Shown here: one piece after another, positions 21,034 to 33,529 of the stretch
How positions within the stretch are numbered: the first letter of the stretch is position 1
How the letters are laid out: the number at the start of each line of letters is the position of its first letter
DNA from: Chamaecyparis obtusa
Taxonomy: Eukaryota > Streptophyta > Pinopsida > Cupressales > Cupressaceae
Assembly (NCBI GenBank): GCA_027943335.1
Contig: BSBK01007862.1
Coordinates: 58,427-122,426 of the forward strand
Direction of reading: 5' to 3'
DNA: 64,000 bases
Notes under the pieces: model-generated
Told to the model about the DNA's origin: nothing
What the model saw: only the letters and a program-made list of their open reading frames with translations
The model's database searches: none
Position numbers and translations under genes: made by a program

Positions 21034-22849
21034 AATTTTAAAAAAAATTTAAACATTATTTTACAAATATTCTTAGAGTAACATGTGTATGAAATTTTTT
21101 TAAATTAGTAAAAATGAAATTTTAACAAACTCCAAATTATGGATGTGCCTTCTATATATAAAAAATTCAAATAGAAGTCTAGATAAAAAGTGAATGATAA
21201 TGATTTGTAATTTTATTGTTGACTTAGATTTATTGAAGTACAATTTTAACAAACTCCAAATTACGATGTGCCTTCTATATATAAAAAATTCAAATTGATG
21301 TCCAGATAAAAAGGGAATGATAATGATTTGTAATTTTGTTGTTGACTTAGATTTATGGAAGTACTTAGTTTTTACCTATTCATGAAAAAAAATTGCATGA
21401 TTTTTAACACATCTTTTATAAATTATATGTTGACGAGTTTAAGATAAGTTATACTTCAAAAGATGAGGTCAAGATGTTTCTAGAATTTTCAATAGTTATA
21501 ATTATATTTATGTGTAAATATAATTTTTTACTAAAAATATTAATTAAATAATGAAGATAAAAAAAGATAAAGTTGATCATTTTAATTTCAACATAAAATA
21601 GAATAATCTAGAAGAAAATTGAAAATATAGCATTTTTAGAAATATATTTATTTAAAAAAATTTAAATATTGTTTAAAAATTCACATGCATATTTTAGATA
21701 AAAATATTAATTAAATAAAAAAAATAAAAATTCTATAGCTTTAAAAAAAGTTAAAATATATTTAATAAAATATTGTGGGAAATTTTTTTAATAATGAATA
21801 TAGGAGTTACCATGTAAAAAATGTTTTAACTTAAATAACATAAATGTAAATATGAAATGAATAAAATTTTAATATTATTTTTGAATTTTGAGGGTCAAAT
21901 TTATAGGTGTAAGATTGATCTTTTAAAATGATTGTTAAAATATGTGAACAAATAGATAAAATAAGTATTAAAATTAGGTACATGTACATTAAGAATAAGA
22001 TAAGGTGGAACAAAAATATATATTTATAATATATAGATTATAATTGATTATTTTAGTTTTATGTTATAGATTCAAAGCATAACCTTTTATAATTCGATAG
22101 AGTTGAAAATAATTATTCAAGATTGTTAAAATTTGGGTTCATTTATACTTCATCTATTTTTATTTAATATATAAAGAATTAAGAACATTACAATTGTAAT
22201 GACAATTCTTCTTAATATTATAAGTTTAGAAATATTGGAAATATGGTCAAGATTAGGTTTTGGATAAAGTTTAAGATTAACATTAAATCTATCTAGGTTT
22301 ATGACTAGAGTTAGCTATTAGCAATAGGGTTCAATTAGGGTTAGATTTATTGTTAGGTTAGGGGTTTAAATTTTGCATTTGATCATTTTTCTATACAAAT
22401 GTTTTTAGCTACAGTATACCATATTGTTGATACCACATTCTTGGAAATAGACGATAACGAAACTACTAAATGTCATCTATTCAACCAATATTCTCGTATG
22501 AGCTATACTCCGTAATACAAAACAATTTATACACAATGATAATGGAAAATGGGGGAGCTTGGTTACAACAACTATTTCTCTACAAAATGAAGGTGCACAA
22601 CTCTAAGTCTCTACAACATCACACTTCAAGTACTCTCCATGCATTAATTCTATTGTTGCAAATTTATCATTTGTAAAAAATTCCTTTGGCCCATGAAATA
22701 ATAACATGCATTTTGATCAACAACATTACCCTCAACTCAAAAACAATACATGAAGATATCATTTTTCTATGGTTCTTTAGGTCTTGAAGACAATAAACAC
22801 TGACATTACACATGACCTTTCAATATGTTATCTTGTTATATCTTCCTAT
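21034..22849. other. AT-rich interval with a local tandem repeat
   Basis: No gene resemblance on either strand. Short ORFs at 21831-22013 and 22470-22676 lack any family features. A two-unit tandem repeat lies at 21118-21364. Confidence 0.6.
21118..21364 (+). repeat. Two-copy tandem repeat, about 124-bp unit
   Basis: Units 21118-21241 and 21242-21364 both begin AATTTTAACAAACTCCAAATTA and end TTGAAGTAC or TGGAAGTAC. They differ at roughly eight to ten positions. No coding potential. Confidence 0.85.
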
Positions 22850-22859
22850 CGGCATAACC

Positions 22860-22931
22860 ATTGCACCTTGTTAGGGTGCAATTGCTAGTTATTATATTGC
22901 ACCTTGTTAGAATGCAATTGCTAGTTAATAT
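22860..22931 (+). repeat. 36-bp tandem pair containing a short hairpin
   Basis: ATTGCACCTTGTTAG...TGCAATTGCTAG occurs twice head to tail. In the first unit ATTGCACC (22860-22867) and GGTGCAAT (22875-22882) form an 8-bp perfect inverted repeat with a 7-base loop; in the second unit two bases of the stem are changed. Confidence 0.7.
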
Positions 22932-23057
22932 GTCACCAGATTATTCAATAATAATAAGTACAATCTAAGGCATATAGCCATTTAGTTACATGATTATTCA
23001 CGACCCTCAAATATACAAGGTCAACGTTCCATTGCAAAGCGTCGCCCTTCAAACATA

Positions 23058-23063
23058 TTTATT
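23058..23063 (-). promoter_or_regulatory. Poly-A signal downstream of the HyPRP pseudogene
   Basis: AATAAA on the minus strand, about 105 bases after the ancestral stop codon at 23166-23168; a normal distance for a plant 3' end. Confidence 0.45.
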
Positions 23064-23165
23064 CATCTCAGGCACACTGAAACCAACAGCTAAAAACAAT
23101 GTAGCATAGGTAGTTATATGCATCTGAGTGACGAGAAAACTAAATAGTAGAAAATGATAAGTAGG

Positions 23166-23563
23166 TTACTGAGCTGGGCACTTGAAGCCCGGAGGAATGG
23201 TCTTTCCACAGGATACAAGAAGCTCCAGCGCCACTGGAAGAAGGATATTAAGGTTGTACATAAACAAAGTCTTGCTTCCAATGCCAAGACTCCTTCAATC
23301 GCAGGACAACATTGGTTTACTACAGGATCTCCAACGTCCCCATGCACAAGGCCACTAACCACATCAACACAGGCTCCCAGCTTCAAAGCATCAAGTGGGC
23401 ATTTCGCTGCAGAAGTACGAGGGGGAGGGGGACTCCATGCCATAATTAATGGCATGGTGGTAGCGACCTGAATCATAAAAATAAAAGTAATGCTGCAGCC
23501 TTTTTCATTCTCACAATATGGATTTCTCACCACACCCAATGAAATCGATACTACATAAAACAA
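23166..23563 (-). pseudogene. Hybrid proline-rich / eight-cysteine (HyPRP, lipid-transfer-like) protein gene, frameshifted
   Basis: Minus-strand, single exon. A hydrophobic N-terminal stretch and a short proline run (SPPPPRTSA) are followed by an eight-cysteine motif: KCPLDALKLGAC (C1, C2), then NQCC (C3, C4), then LEARLCLCTT (C5, C6). After CTT the frame shifts by one; in the next frame the rest of the domain follows, VALELLVSCGKTIPPGFKC (C7, C8), ending PAQ and TAA at 23168-23166. About nine residues normally present between C6 and C7 are missing, so a small deletion caused the shift. The intact family is secreted to the cell wall. The start is disturbed: no convincing signal-peptide ATG in frame. 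It has a TATA box and poly-A signal. Confidence 0.8.
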
Positions 23564-23605
23564 GTTGCTGCAATTCTATGCTTGAAGAAGATGAGACTCC
23601 TTAGT

Positions 23606-23618
23606 GGGTATTTATAGC
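23606..23618 (-). promoter_or_regulatory. TATA box of the HyPRP pseudogene
   Basis: GGCTATAAATACC on the minus strand, about 50 bases upstream of the first codons with family resemblance. A textbook plant TATA box in the right place and orientation. Confidence 0.6.
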
Positions 23619-23639
23619 CGAGCGAGAGACCATGATTGA

Positions 23640-24530
23640 GTATGGTCTAAGTACTTGACGTGGAGGAATGGTGTTGTAGAAGGTACCCGTGAACTCTGTC
23701 AACATCTTTTTTGAAATCTATTTACTTTTGGAGGGGGGATTTTGGTAGGGCAATGTACAAAACAAAGAACAAAAAAAAATTGTCCTTGGTTAAACAATAG
23801 GAAATGCATCTGATTTTCTATATGCTTTATAGGGAAGAAAGTTAGCCGATTGTTTTATAGTATTATCATAATATCGATGAAAAACCTTCGAGTCCAACAT
23901 TAGGAAGACGCTAAAAAAAGAAACTAAATTTTGGACTGTATTGAGATCAAGATAATAATTGAAATTTATTTTCTTGATGCCGTGTGATCAACGGTTTGAG
24001 ATGTTAATTGAATTTTTGAAGTTTTGGAAATTCTTTTATATATTAATACTACGAATTTGAAGCTTAGCCTTTGGACTCCTCCAGCTAATTTCATTCCCTA
24101 CAGATCATGCTTTAAGTGTCCTGCCAAAAATTGTGATGCCAAAAGTTTGCCAACAGGAAAACAATATACAACCAGCTATCATAATACAATTATTTTGTTC
24201 GCCTATCATATATAATCCGATCTTCTACTTAACGTTTTTCTTTTGTTGAATTAATTGTACATCACAGCTGATAAATTATTTCGAAATGGGATCTTCACGT
24301 TTGTATAAGCAACTTTCATATACCGTCCATGAACTCCGTACACATTACAAAAAAAAAACTCAGAAAGAAAATAAGCAAATTATTATTTATAGTCAAACAT
24401 GAACATTCCACCACATTAAGCACAGGCCTGCCACATAGGTGGTTGAACTATAATGCTGGGCATGGATTAGTATGATTATGCTGCGATCTCAGAAATGCAG
24501 TTAAAGCTTTAAAATATCTAAGTAGTCATG
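23640..24530. other. Interval without a recognisable gene
   Basis: Upstream flank of the HyPRP pseudogene. AT-rich; no ORF with family features, no clear repeats. Confidence 0.55.
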
Positions 24531-24539
24531 TTATATGTC

Positions 24540-25330
24540 TGATTGAACTATAATACTGGACTTATGTATGTCTGTCTTTTATTTGTAAGATAATTTAAGT
24601 CTGAAAAAGTACTATAATGTTATGATAACTATAAGCAATTGCAATAAACCAATAATAACTCAAAGTAACACAAATGAAGTCTACAAGTTCACTTGTAATA
24701 GAGTCCACAAGAATCCAAATTGCTATAGACATCACTTATGACAGCATTACGACTCATACGTTTCCCTCATGAGGTAAATTTGCTACTAGTTATTAATAAG
24801 AAGAGAAAAAAAATAGATCATTGGTTGATGCAGTATTATAGATGTGGGTTAAAGGTTTCATGGAAACTAGTAGTAAAAGTAGAGAAACAATCTAGGTGCA
24901 TTGTATCTAGAAATTTGGTAGAAGGTGCTTGTTCAAAAGGATAGAGTTCATGTAGTTTTCAACAATAATATTTAAGGTATTAAAATAGAGGTTGAGGGAA
25001 ACTTTAATATGAGAATTATGTACATTATTCTTTACAATTTTGATTTGTTCTACATTGGTATAGCTATCTATTTATACTAGTAAGTGAAGATTCTCCTATT
25101 TTGGTTAGTTCATCATGCATGAATTTATGATGGTCATAATTTATACTTTTGTTTATCAAAATATATTTATTTTTATGTGTATACACTTGTGCTTCCTCAA
25201 TTTTATCTCATACATATACTCTATCTTTTATTACAATCATAATAAAATTTATATTTTCTCCCTTGACTTTACATGCGGCCTTGTTCTTATCAATCATATG
25301 TACCTCATACTTCTAGTTTACTTATACTTA
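24540..25330 (+). repeat. Dispersed repeat, copy 1
   Basis: Begins TGATTGAACTATAATACT and aligns in order with 26715-27440: shared blocks include AGTAACACAAATGA, AGAGTCCAC/AGAGTC, CTACTAGTTATTAATAAGAA, TTGGTTGATG and CTTGAC(T/C)TTACATG...GCCTTGTTC. Considerable divergence; no coding sequence. A few blocks near 32640-32830 look like a third, more decayed copy. Confidence 0.6.
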
Positions 25331-26714
25331 TTCCTAACTTAAGCAAAAAAAGGAGAAAAAGAGAAAAAAATAAAGTGACCTTGCATACTATTTTGTGCAC
25401 ATTTTCCTTATCATTATTAGAATGGTTCAAATGTAATAATTTTTTGTGGCCCACTTATTTCTTTTCTATACACCCCTTTTTCCTTCTAGCAACATTTATA
25501 GATTCAACATAAAAAATTCTCATTTTCTCTAAACAACCCTCTCCAACATCAATTTATGTGTTGATCATTTGCTACTCACTCTATACCACTAAATAACTAT
25601 TTATATTCCTACCTACTATTTTATAGAGTTTAGGTAGCATGAACATAAAGGTAGATTAAATTTAATTATCTTAAAAAGTTTCTTAAATAAAATAAATCAA
25701 AATATTTTTTATACCCTATTGTGATTGCAACGATTTCTATTTATTTAGTTTTGGGATAATTTCTACTCATTTCCCATTCAATGAATATTGTTATTCACAA
25801 TGGATTATCTTGTTAAAGGTTGTTTGGTGGTCAAACTTTATGGGTCCTAATGGCTGCACAAGATTACAATGATGATTGCATTCTTTCTAAAGTTGGATTC
25901 TCTAGACTTGGTTGACTTGGATTGCATACTAAAAGATAGTTTCCTTGTGTGGGTGTTATCAAAGAGGGATAAGATTTTGTGTCTACAACTGTGGTGATCT
26001 CTAGATTCTTTTGGTTGGTTTTGATCTCTTCTTAGGTTTTTTTATTTTTACTTGTCTTGTATCTTCCTCCAATAGACCTTGCTAAATTCTATACAAACAA
26101 TACACCTATTGAGGTGGTCCTGTATTTTGTATTTTATGGAGTTATAGAGGTTCTTGGATTTATAAGAGAGAGACATACTAAGGTGGTCCATGTGATGTTT
26201 GTTTTGGAGGGATTTATTTTATTAAAAGGTTTAGGGATACCTTTCAATACCCTTTTTTGTGCTAGTTCATTCTCTGGTTACTCTATGTAATATTTCTTTG
26301 GAATGACTAGATATTTTTGTGCTCATAAAGTTTGTGGATACCTCTAGATATTTTTAGTTTCCTTTTTTATATGAGATAGTCTCTACTCATGGTGGTTGTT
26401 CATGGAAAGTATTTTAGGAAGCCTTTCAAAATCCATTATTAGGCATGTGTTCCCTTAGTTTCAATTACTCTCTCACAAAGGAATTTTCAAGGAGATGGTT
26501 CATGATTAGTTAATAAATTTTTTTAGTCTGGACCTTTGTTCTTACCAGTTAGTTACTCCAGTTGAGAGACTATCTTTTGAAAAGGGTTCCCCCTTTCTCA
26601 TTTTGATATTTTCAGAACTTGCGAGTTCCTTTTTGTGATCTGTCTATGCGGCTATTTTTCTGAGTTCAAGCCCTGTCCAAATTTATCTAATAAAAAAAAA
26701 GAATATTATATAGG
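25331..26714. other. AT-rich segment between the two repeat copies
   Basis: No supported gene. The stretch ends TCTAATAAAAAAAAAG at about 26699, resembling a retroposed poly-A tail in plus orientation, so part of it may be a retroposon; no RT blocks are visible. The ORF at 26057-26290 lacks family features. Confidence 0.4.
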
Positions 26715-27440
26715 TGATTGAACTATAATACTAAGTTTATTTATTTATTCCTTTGATTTTTAATTAAAACAACTAAGAACCAAATAAGTAGTATATTAAG
26801 CTATCATAACTATTTTTTAATTATAAGAAGTCAATTAAAGTTCAAAGCAACACAAATGATACTTAGAGGACTTGGTTATCTATGATTTTATTTTTGGTAG
26901 AGTCTAAGAGAGTCCAAATTACTATAGAAACATCTTATGATTTTAATTTCTACTAGTTATTAATAAGAAAATGAAAAATCAAAAGATAATTGGTTGATGT
27001 AGTGCAATATATGTGGGTTAAATATTTCTTGGAGCTTGAATTAGTATTAATATTATAGAAAAAATGTAGCTACACTCTTTTTCTATTTAAATTGAGTACA
27101 ATGTTGTTTCTTAAGAGGATGGATTTTTATGCTTAATCATGTATTTTTTAACAATAATATTTAAGGTATTACAATAGAGGTTGAAGGGAACATTAATATA
27201 AAAACTATTTCCTTAGAGTAAGTGGGAACATTATCCCTAACAAATTTAACCTATTTTATATTGGCAATAAAAAGTGAAAAATACCCTAAATATATTTATG
27301 CCTAAATGTATAGACTTCTTCTTCCCTATTCAATTTCATACTTTAAACTCACTTATATCTTTTTTCATAATCATAATAATATATTTATATATTTTCCCTT
27401 GACCTTACATGGTGCCTTGTTCTATCAGAGTGAGAATGAA
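26715..27440 (+). repeat. Dispersed repeat, copy 2
   Basis: Starts TGATTGAACTATAATACT and follows copy 1 (24540-25330) block by block in the same orientation. Confidence 0.6.
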
Positions 27441-27829
27441 AACTAGATGAATTATCATTTAGAATGATAAGTTTTAATAGGTAATACAAACAAAAATTTA
27501 ATCTATATTTCACACATAATAAGCATATTTTGTTGTCCTTCTACCTACTTTCATCTCCTTTTCATATTTTGAAGTATCATGGTGAAAACCCATCATCTAT
27601 GGTCTTACATGAGCGTTTGATCCATCTTATTATGGAACATGCCAAATATTTATTTGTCTAAAAGTATCCTATCCTCCTGACTGGGATTGGACCAAAATTT
27701 CTAGCGTATAATGTGCAGTAGACACTATTGCAACTTAGTTATATATTGTCATTGATTGAAACTATACTCATTACTTATGATATCTCAATATATTTTATGT
27801 ATACCGAAGGTTAGGATGGATAATCGGCT

Positions 27830-28756
27830 AAGTATGGATAAACTTCCAATAGTATACAAGTTCAATGATATGATCGCTATGAATATGTTTGGTTGAATTA
27901 TGGGTAGTGAACTTGATATAAGGTTACTTGGAGTATATTCTATGATATACTATGATTACACAAGCTGATATGATGTTCTAGTTGATTTATGATGTTATGA
28001 GTATCAGATTGGTAGAAAATCATGAGAGACAAAGTCAGATAGAAGATGGATCGATCAAGGATCCTAGTGTATCGATGATCCAATTGGTTTGATATCTTAT
28101 TTTTATAGAGCCAACATGCTACATGTTATCTACAACTTGGCATAGGTTAGCATGAAGATTTTATTGATATTTTGCTTGAGCTTGCACACATTACCTTATT
28201 TTACTATGGGATCTGACATAGGACCTATTATACTTTCATATTAGGTATATATAAGATCAATTTTTGTGTGTTGATTAAAGAGGTATGTATATGATATGTT
28301 TCTAAGATGATATTATTTGAAGATATGAGATGTTGTGTACCTGATTACAATTATTAGATTGTTATTTTTCTAATGTACTAGCATATGTGATACTACTTCT
28401 TAATTTACTATTTTGAATTTTTGTCCAAACTCTCTTGTAAGAAGTGTTCTTTGTAAGGGATGTATACCTCTCTTTGTAATTGATCAATGTGCTTTAGGAA
28501 GAATGCTTGTCATTTTTTAACTCAGCCTTAACCAAGTTATCTATATTTCTAAAGAGATATTTGTGGGTAGCATCCTGAGCATGGTTTTTCCCTTAACTAA
28601 GTTTTCATGCAAATCTCATGGTGTCATGAGTTTTTGGATTCTTTCTTCATTATGTTCTTATTTACTTTTCATTGCAATTAACTTATTGTTGTGCAATCCA
28701 TTAATTAAAAGACGAAATAAAAAAATAGCGATTCAACCTCCCTCTTAGTGTTCCTC
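27830..28756 (+). repeat. Probable solo LTR or LTR fragment of a copia element
   Basis: Its end contains GGTTTTTCCCTTAACTAAGTTT (from about 28580) and GATTCAACCTCCCTCTTAG (about 28730), matching in order the U5 end of the 5' LTR of copia element C read on its own strand (near 62345 and 62200). No internal coding region follows. The left boundary is uncertain. Confidence 0.5.
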
Positions 28757-30250
28757 AATAAAAATAGTATCATTGTGAGGATGTTTCAACTAACCCTAAG
28801 GATACCCCTCAGATGAATAAGTTATTTTTCATTTGGGAAAATGTAAGCACCTTAAAAATAATACCCCAACCTACCAAAAAGTATTGTTCTTGGATGATGA
28901 AAACTCAAACTATAATACCCTAGAGGTTTTCATTTCAAATTATTTGGATCCTAGTGATGGTGAAAAGGGTAAAGTTAAATCCAAATTGTCTTCCCATTTG
29001 TTTACTAAACCTAAGGGAAAAACTCTATCTCGGTCCCAATTGGTGGGGGGGGAGAATGTCCTCTAAAATTAAGAATTTCAAAAATAATTTAATTTAGGAC
29101 GTCGTCCCCAATCGTCATTCCCATTTTCTCAAAATTTGACTATGTATGGTATTGATATGGGGATTCAAATTAATATTTATTTATATGTGTGTAATGACAC
29201 CCATGGTGAGAATGTTTTGTTTGTTCAAGAAAATACAACCATAAAAAAAAAGGTTGAGGATGCGGTGCACATCTAAAATGCTCTTTTTTCTATGGATTAT
29301 TGCAAAGATAAATACGTTAAAAGATAAAATTAGTCATTCTCCTCCTACCCAAAGTCTAGATAAGATTATGGTAAATATTCATGCACTATAAAATGGTAGA
29401 TCAAACAATTGAAGGTTGGTCATTTATTTCATATTAAGAATTTTGAGGAATCTTTTGCCATTGTCTAGGATAAATTAAGGGTAGTTATTCATGTTAGTAA
29501 ACTGGCCATGCAGAAAAATTTAAGGACCTCAATAAAATAAATCCTCAAGTTTAAAATTTAGAAGGTCTCTCCAAAGGAACTTCAATGTCTCCCTCAGACA
29601 ATGTTAAAGAAAAAAAGAAGTTTTATGCTAATGATCTACAAGTTTTTCTATGAAGGATAAGGAAACAATCCTTCTTCATGACCCTACAACCAAGCTCTGG
29701 AGTAAGGATAAGTGGTCTAACCCCACTAATAGTATTGTGAACAAGGTCTATTCTATTAATGAATAAAATATGCATAAAACTAATATCTTTTTTAGAAGTC
29801 TATAAGTTCTTTGGGGTGACGTTCACTTATTTTTGGTGGTTTTTATTTAGTTTTTGTCTAGTTTTTAGTTAATTTAGGTGGTCATCTATTTTTGTAATAG
29901 GGTTTTTGGTCCCTTCAAAACTAATTTTCATTTTTAAAAATAATTTAATCTATTTCAGTTACATAGCCATGTTGTAAAAACTAATATATGGTAGTTTATT
30001 AAATTGAACTAAACCCAAGTAATATAGTTGTTTATGACACATTAATTTATAAATTCATCATTTTCAATAAAACTCCTTATATATATAATTAACACATTCC
30101 ATGCATTTTTCCAAAAAAAATAAATATAAAATTACCTAATATATGGATAGAATTCTTGAAAAAATTTGTAAAAAGGGTGAACATTATAAATTCTCATGAT
30201 TCCATATGTAAGAGTGCCATGAAGGAATGCAAAAAACATGAAATATAAAA
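28757..30250. other. Unassigned, possibly retroelement-derived
   Basis: A weak plus-strand open stretch at 28833-29066 has no recognisable domain. Around 29830-29935 the sequence runs TTTTTGTCTAGTTTTTAG, then TGTAATAGGGTTTTTGGTCCC, then an A/T-rich tail, in the style of a LINE 3' UTR. No RT, RNase H or integrase blocks. Confidence 0.35.
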
Positions 30251-30289
30251 TGATTTTATTTACTTAATTTGATTAACAAAAAGTTAAGT

Positions 30290-31060
30290 GATGAAGGGTG
30301 CTCCCCTTAATACCACAAACACATAACAAAAATAGAGAAATAACAACAATATGCAAGAATAGGAAATTGGCTTCTTATTATCTCCACAAATGTGGAATTA
30401 CAAAATTTTAGAATTATAATTTGCAAAGCCACATGGGCATTCCCTTACAATATTCTGTAGGAAAAAGCCTCAAATCAATATCTAGATCTACTACCCAGAA
30501 CTGTCCCGAACTGCCTAAGACAACACTATAGCCTTCCTTATATAGGCAATTTTCCACCGCCTGGGAAGGTTCTAGAATTTTTAGCCAACAAGGCCGACCA
30601 AACTTAGAATTATTTTATTTTTCATTTTATTACATCAAAGTTGGCTCAAAATAACTTTGGAAACCCAAACATAAATTTTGAAGGAAAATCATTTTCCACC
30701 ATTTCAGGTGACCCAACTTCTGGAGACCATAAGTCATCACCTGTTAACCAACTTCCAGGGCCTCTAAAGCCTTCAAAATTGAGTTCAAAGTTTCTATACC
30801 CTATTTCCAAAATTGAAAAGTTTTAGTATCTTGAAAACCAAACTTGATCTAGCAATGAAACTTTACAGGCAGGCTGATATGACTAAGATGAACCTCCAAC
30901 TGTGAAATTAGAACATTCTAAGATCGTATGACCACCTTACTAAAAATAGAAAGTTTCCATAAATAGAATCTCTACACAAGATAGCCCTTATTGAAAAGAA
31001 ACTAGAAATATTTTTGGGTGATGCAAGATTGCTCTTACACCCAGGGTGCTCTTGCATCAT
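30290..31060 (-). repeat. LTR-like remnant with a minus-strand TATA box
   Basis: On the minus strand GCCTATATAAGGAAGGC (TATA core at 30538-30544) is followed by a sequence of 5'-leader character. At 31019-31060 the inverted pair TGATGCAAGA / TCTTGCATCA occurs. No partner LTR or coding region was found, so the assignment is tentative. Confidence 0.35.
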
Positions 31061-32949
31061 TAAGTTATAATACATGTAATAATATGAGAGATAACACAAC
31101 AATATAATTTAGTAAAATTCATAATGAAAGTAAAAAATTCCCAAATAAGATATAATAATGTAAATTGGAAGTAGAAATATAAGGAAATTGGGTTCATTAA
31201 AATGCAGTGAAGAAAATAGGTGCACTCTCTACCTTCTATGGACAAACTAGAAATAATGGGTCTATCTTCCAATCAATGTACTTTAGGAAGGATAACAACC
31301 TACTAGACTCAAGATGAATCAATCTATATACAAGTGTTAAGTTCATCCTTTTCTATGAAGATTGTAGGATGTGGAAGTGGAATAAGGAAATGCAAGATCT
31401 TGGAAGTTAAGAAGAGACATAAGGATATTTATGTAAAATGGAGATATTGATAAGACTAATATGAAAATTATGAGACTAGATATAAGAAGGAAATACACAA
31501 ACTATCTTCCACCTAAAATCTTGGCCAATTATTCTTTTCAAGGGTGAATAGGGAAACTGAGTACCTAGACTCACCCTTTTAGGTGAAATTCACCCTCTTT
31601 GTACTAAAAGATGATGTTGAACCCCAAGATTTGAAGTGGAAAGTTATCCCTTTCTGAATCTAAGTACAAAGCTTCATCACCTATCATGAGAACACATAAA
31701 GAAAGGAAATTTTTTTGGAGAATTTTTTTTGACTCAATTATACCGTTGTTTAAAAATTAATCCTGAAATTGAAATAGAATTGTATGATAAGAGGAAACAT
31801 ATTATTAGTAGAAAATTCTTGATAAAAATATTATACCTTGATGATGAAAATGCTTCTTGAAATGAGATCAGAAGTGTTGGTGGATAGAATGAATCCATGA
31901 AGACCTGAAAGGACATCATAAATGACATGCTTGTATAATAATTGCTAGGCTTCCAAATATGAATAAATGTAATGGTTAAATTGTTTTCTTCTACATGAAT
32001 ATTTAATTAATTTATTTGATGGATTTATTGCCTTATGATGTGATTCTTTAATGCCAAAATGGGATAATTGGCATGAATTTTATACCTCTCTACACTATTT
32101 TGTAACTCAAGGGTCAAACTAGGTCAACTTTGAGTTTAGAATCCTACCAACAATCACAATAGAAAACTACAATTCAAATATGGGCCCAAATTAGTGTGAC
32201 AAGGGTGATTTCTAACAATAGGCTCATAAAATTTACAATCTCCTCTACCTAGGTCACCCTTGATGAGGCAAAAAAGACTCAAATTTTAATTGAAGGTCAA
32301 TATGATTATAAGGATTCCAAAATATGCACCAAATTGGGGTTTTAAAAGGGAAGATTTATGAAATAGGCCTCACATAGTAATGGTTCCTATGTATAATGAA
32401 GATAATATTTGAATAAAATTATTAAAGTGAGAACACCTATAATTAAAGGCCCTCATTAATAAAGGATTCACATGCATAAAATAATGAAAATACACTAAAA
32501 TGGGTGCCAATTAAGAATAAATTGTACACCTTAGCAAGGTGCTTACAATTTAGGATGTTACAAGTCTATATTCCTAAAGCATGATAAACTGAAACACATA
32601 AATAAAACAATATGAATAAGAATAAGTATAAAAAATATTTAAATAAAAGGATTTTATTTTCTTATATGCAAAAAATTATAATTCTACTATACTCTCTGAT
32701 ACATATACTCTTTTAACTCTTTGGTTGGAGATTTAATTAAAAAAATTCTTCCCTTTGTTGGCCTTACATTTGGCTTTGTTATTATCACTAATATTTATAT
32801 CATCTTACTTGTCATCTATATCTTTAACAAGATATATTTTGTTACCTTAAATGTTGGATGATTCTATTTTACAAGTTAATGCATGCTAACTTTATGTGTT
32901 AGCTATTACTGCATCAAATTTTAATCATTTAATTTGCTATTTTAACATT
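31061..32949. other. Interval without a recognisable gene
   Basis: AT-rich; only short ORFs without family features. The segment 32640-32830 has weak resemblance to the dispersed repeat at 24540-25330. Confidence 0.5.
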
Positions 32950-32968
32950 AAATAGTGTTTGGAAAAAT

Positions 32969-33160
32969 GTGTGGATCCCTCACCTCACTCCAAAAATCAA
33001 CTTCTTCTGGTGGACACTCATGCATGGAAAAGTTATAACCCATGACAACCTTATAAAAAGAGGGTTCTCCCTAGCTAGCAGATGTGTCATCTGCAAAAAG
33101 GAGGAGGAAACTGTGAACCACATATTCATACACTACAACTACTCTGCTAGTATTTGGTAG
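32969..33160 (+). pseudogene. LINE L2 zinc-binding domain
   Basis: Open for 63 codons: KINFFWWTLMHGKVI, RCVICKKEEETVNHIFIH, SASIW. Same Cys/Cys/His pattern as 10040-10227; the final Cys of the L1 copy (HCNCSA) is Tyr here (HYNYSA). Confidence 0.8.
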
Positions 33161-33529
33161 GGAGTTATTGGAAGACTGGGGATCCCCTGGGTCCTTGGGG
33201 AGGATGTTCACCACTTTATTTTTTGGTGATCCCATTCCAATCACCCCCTCCTCCAGCTTCTATGGAGCTTACTCCCCCTACAAATTTGTTGTACTATATG
33301 GAAAGAAAGGAACAACAAGATATTCAGGGAGACTATTCCCCGCCTGAGGCCTCTCACCATCTGGGCACCAAGCTCCTATGTGAGAATGCTACCTTGGCTA
33401 ATTGGGAACTTCCCTCTGCACCCCCTTTAGCCTTGGAGATCAAAACTGCTAACAATTAGAACTTGCGGGTCGGCTTCACCAGGTTCGACAACTCCAAGTT
33501 GATGGCCCAAAATTCTACTCGTTGGTTTT

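Noticed and set aside
26057..26290. 77-codon ORF
   Set aside because: No recognisable domain, no promoter or splice context; surrounded by repeat debris.
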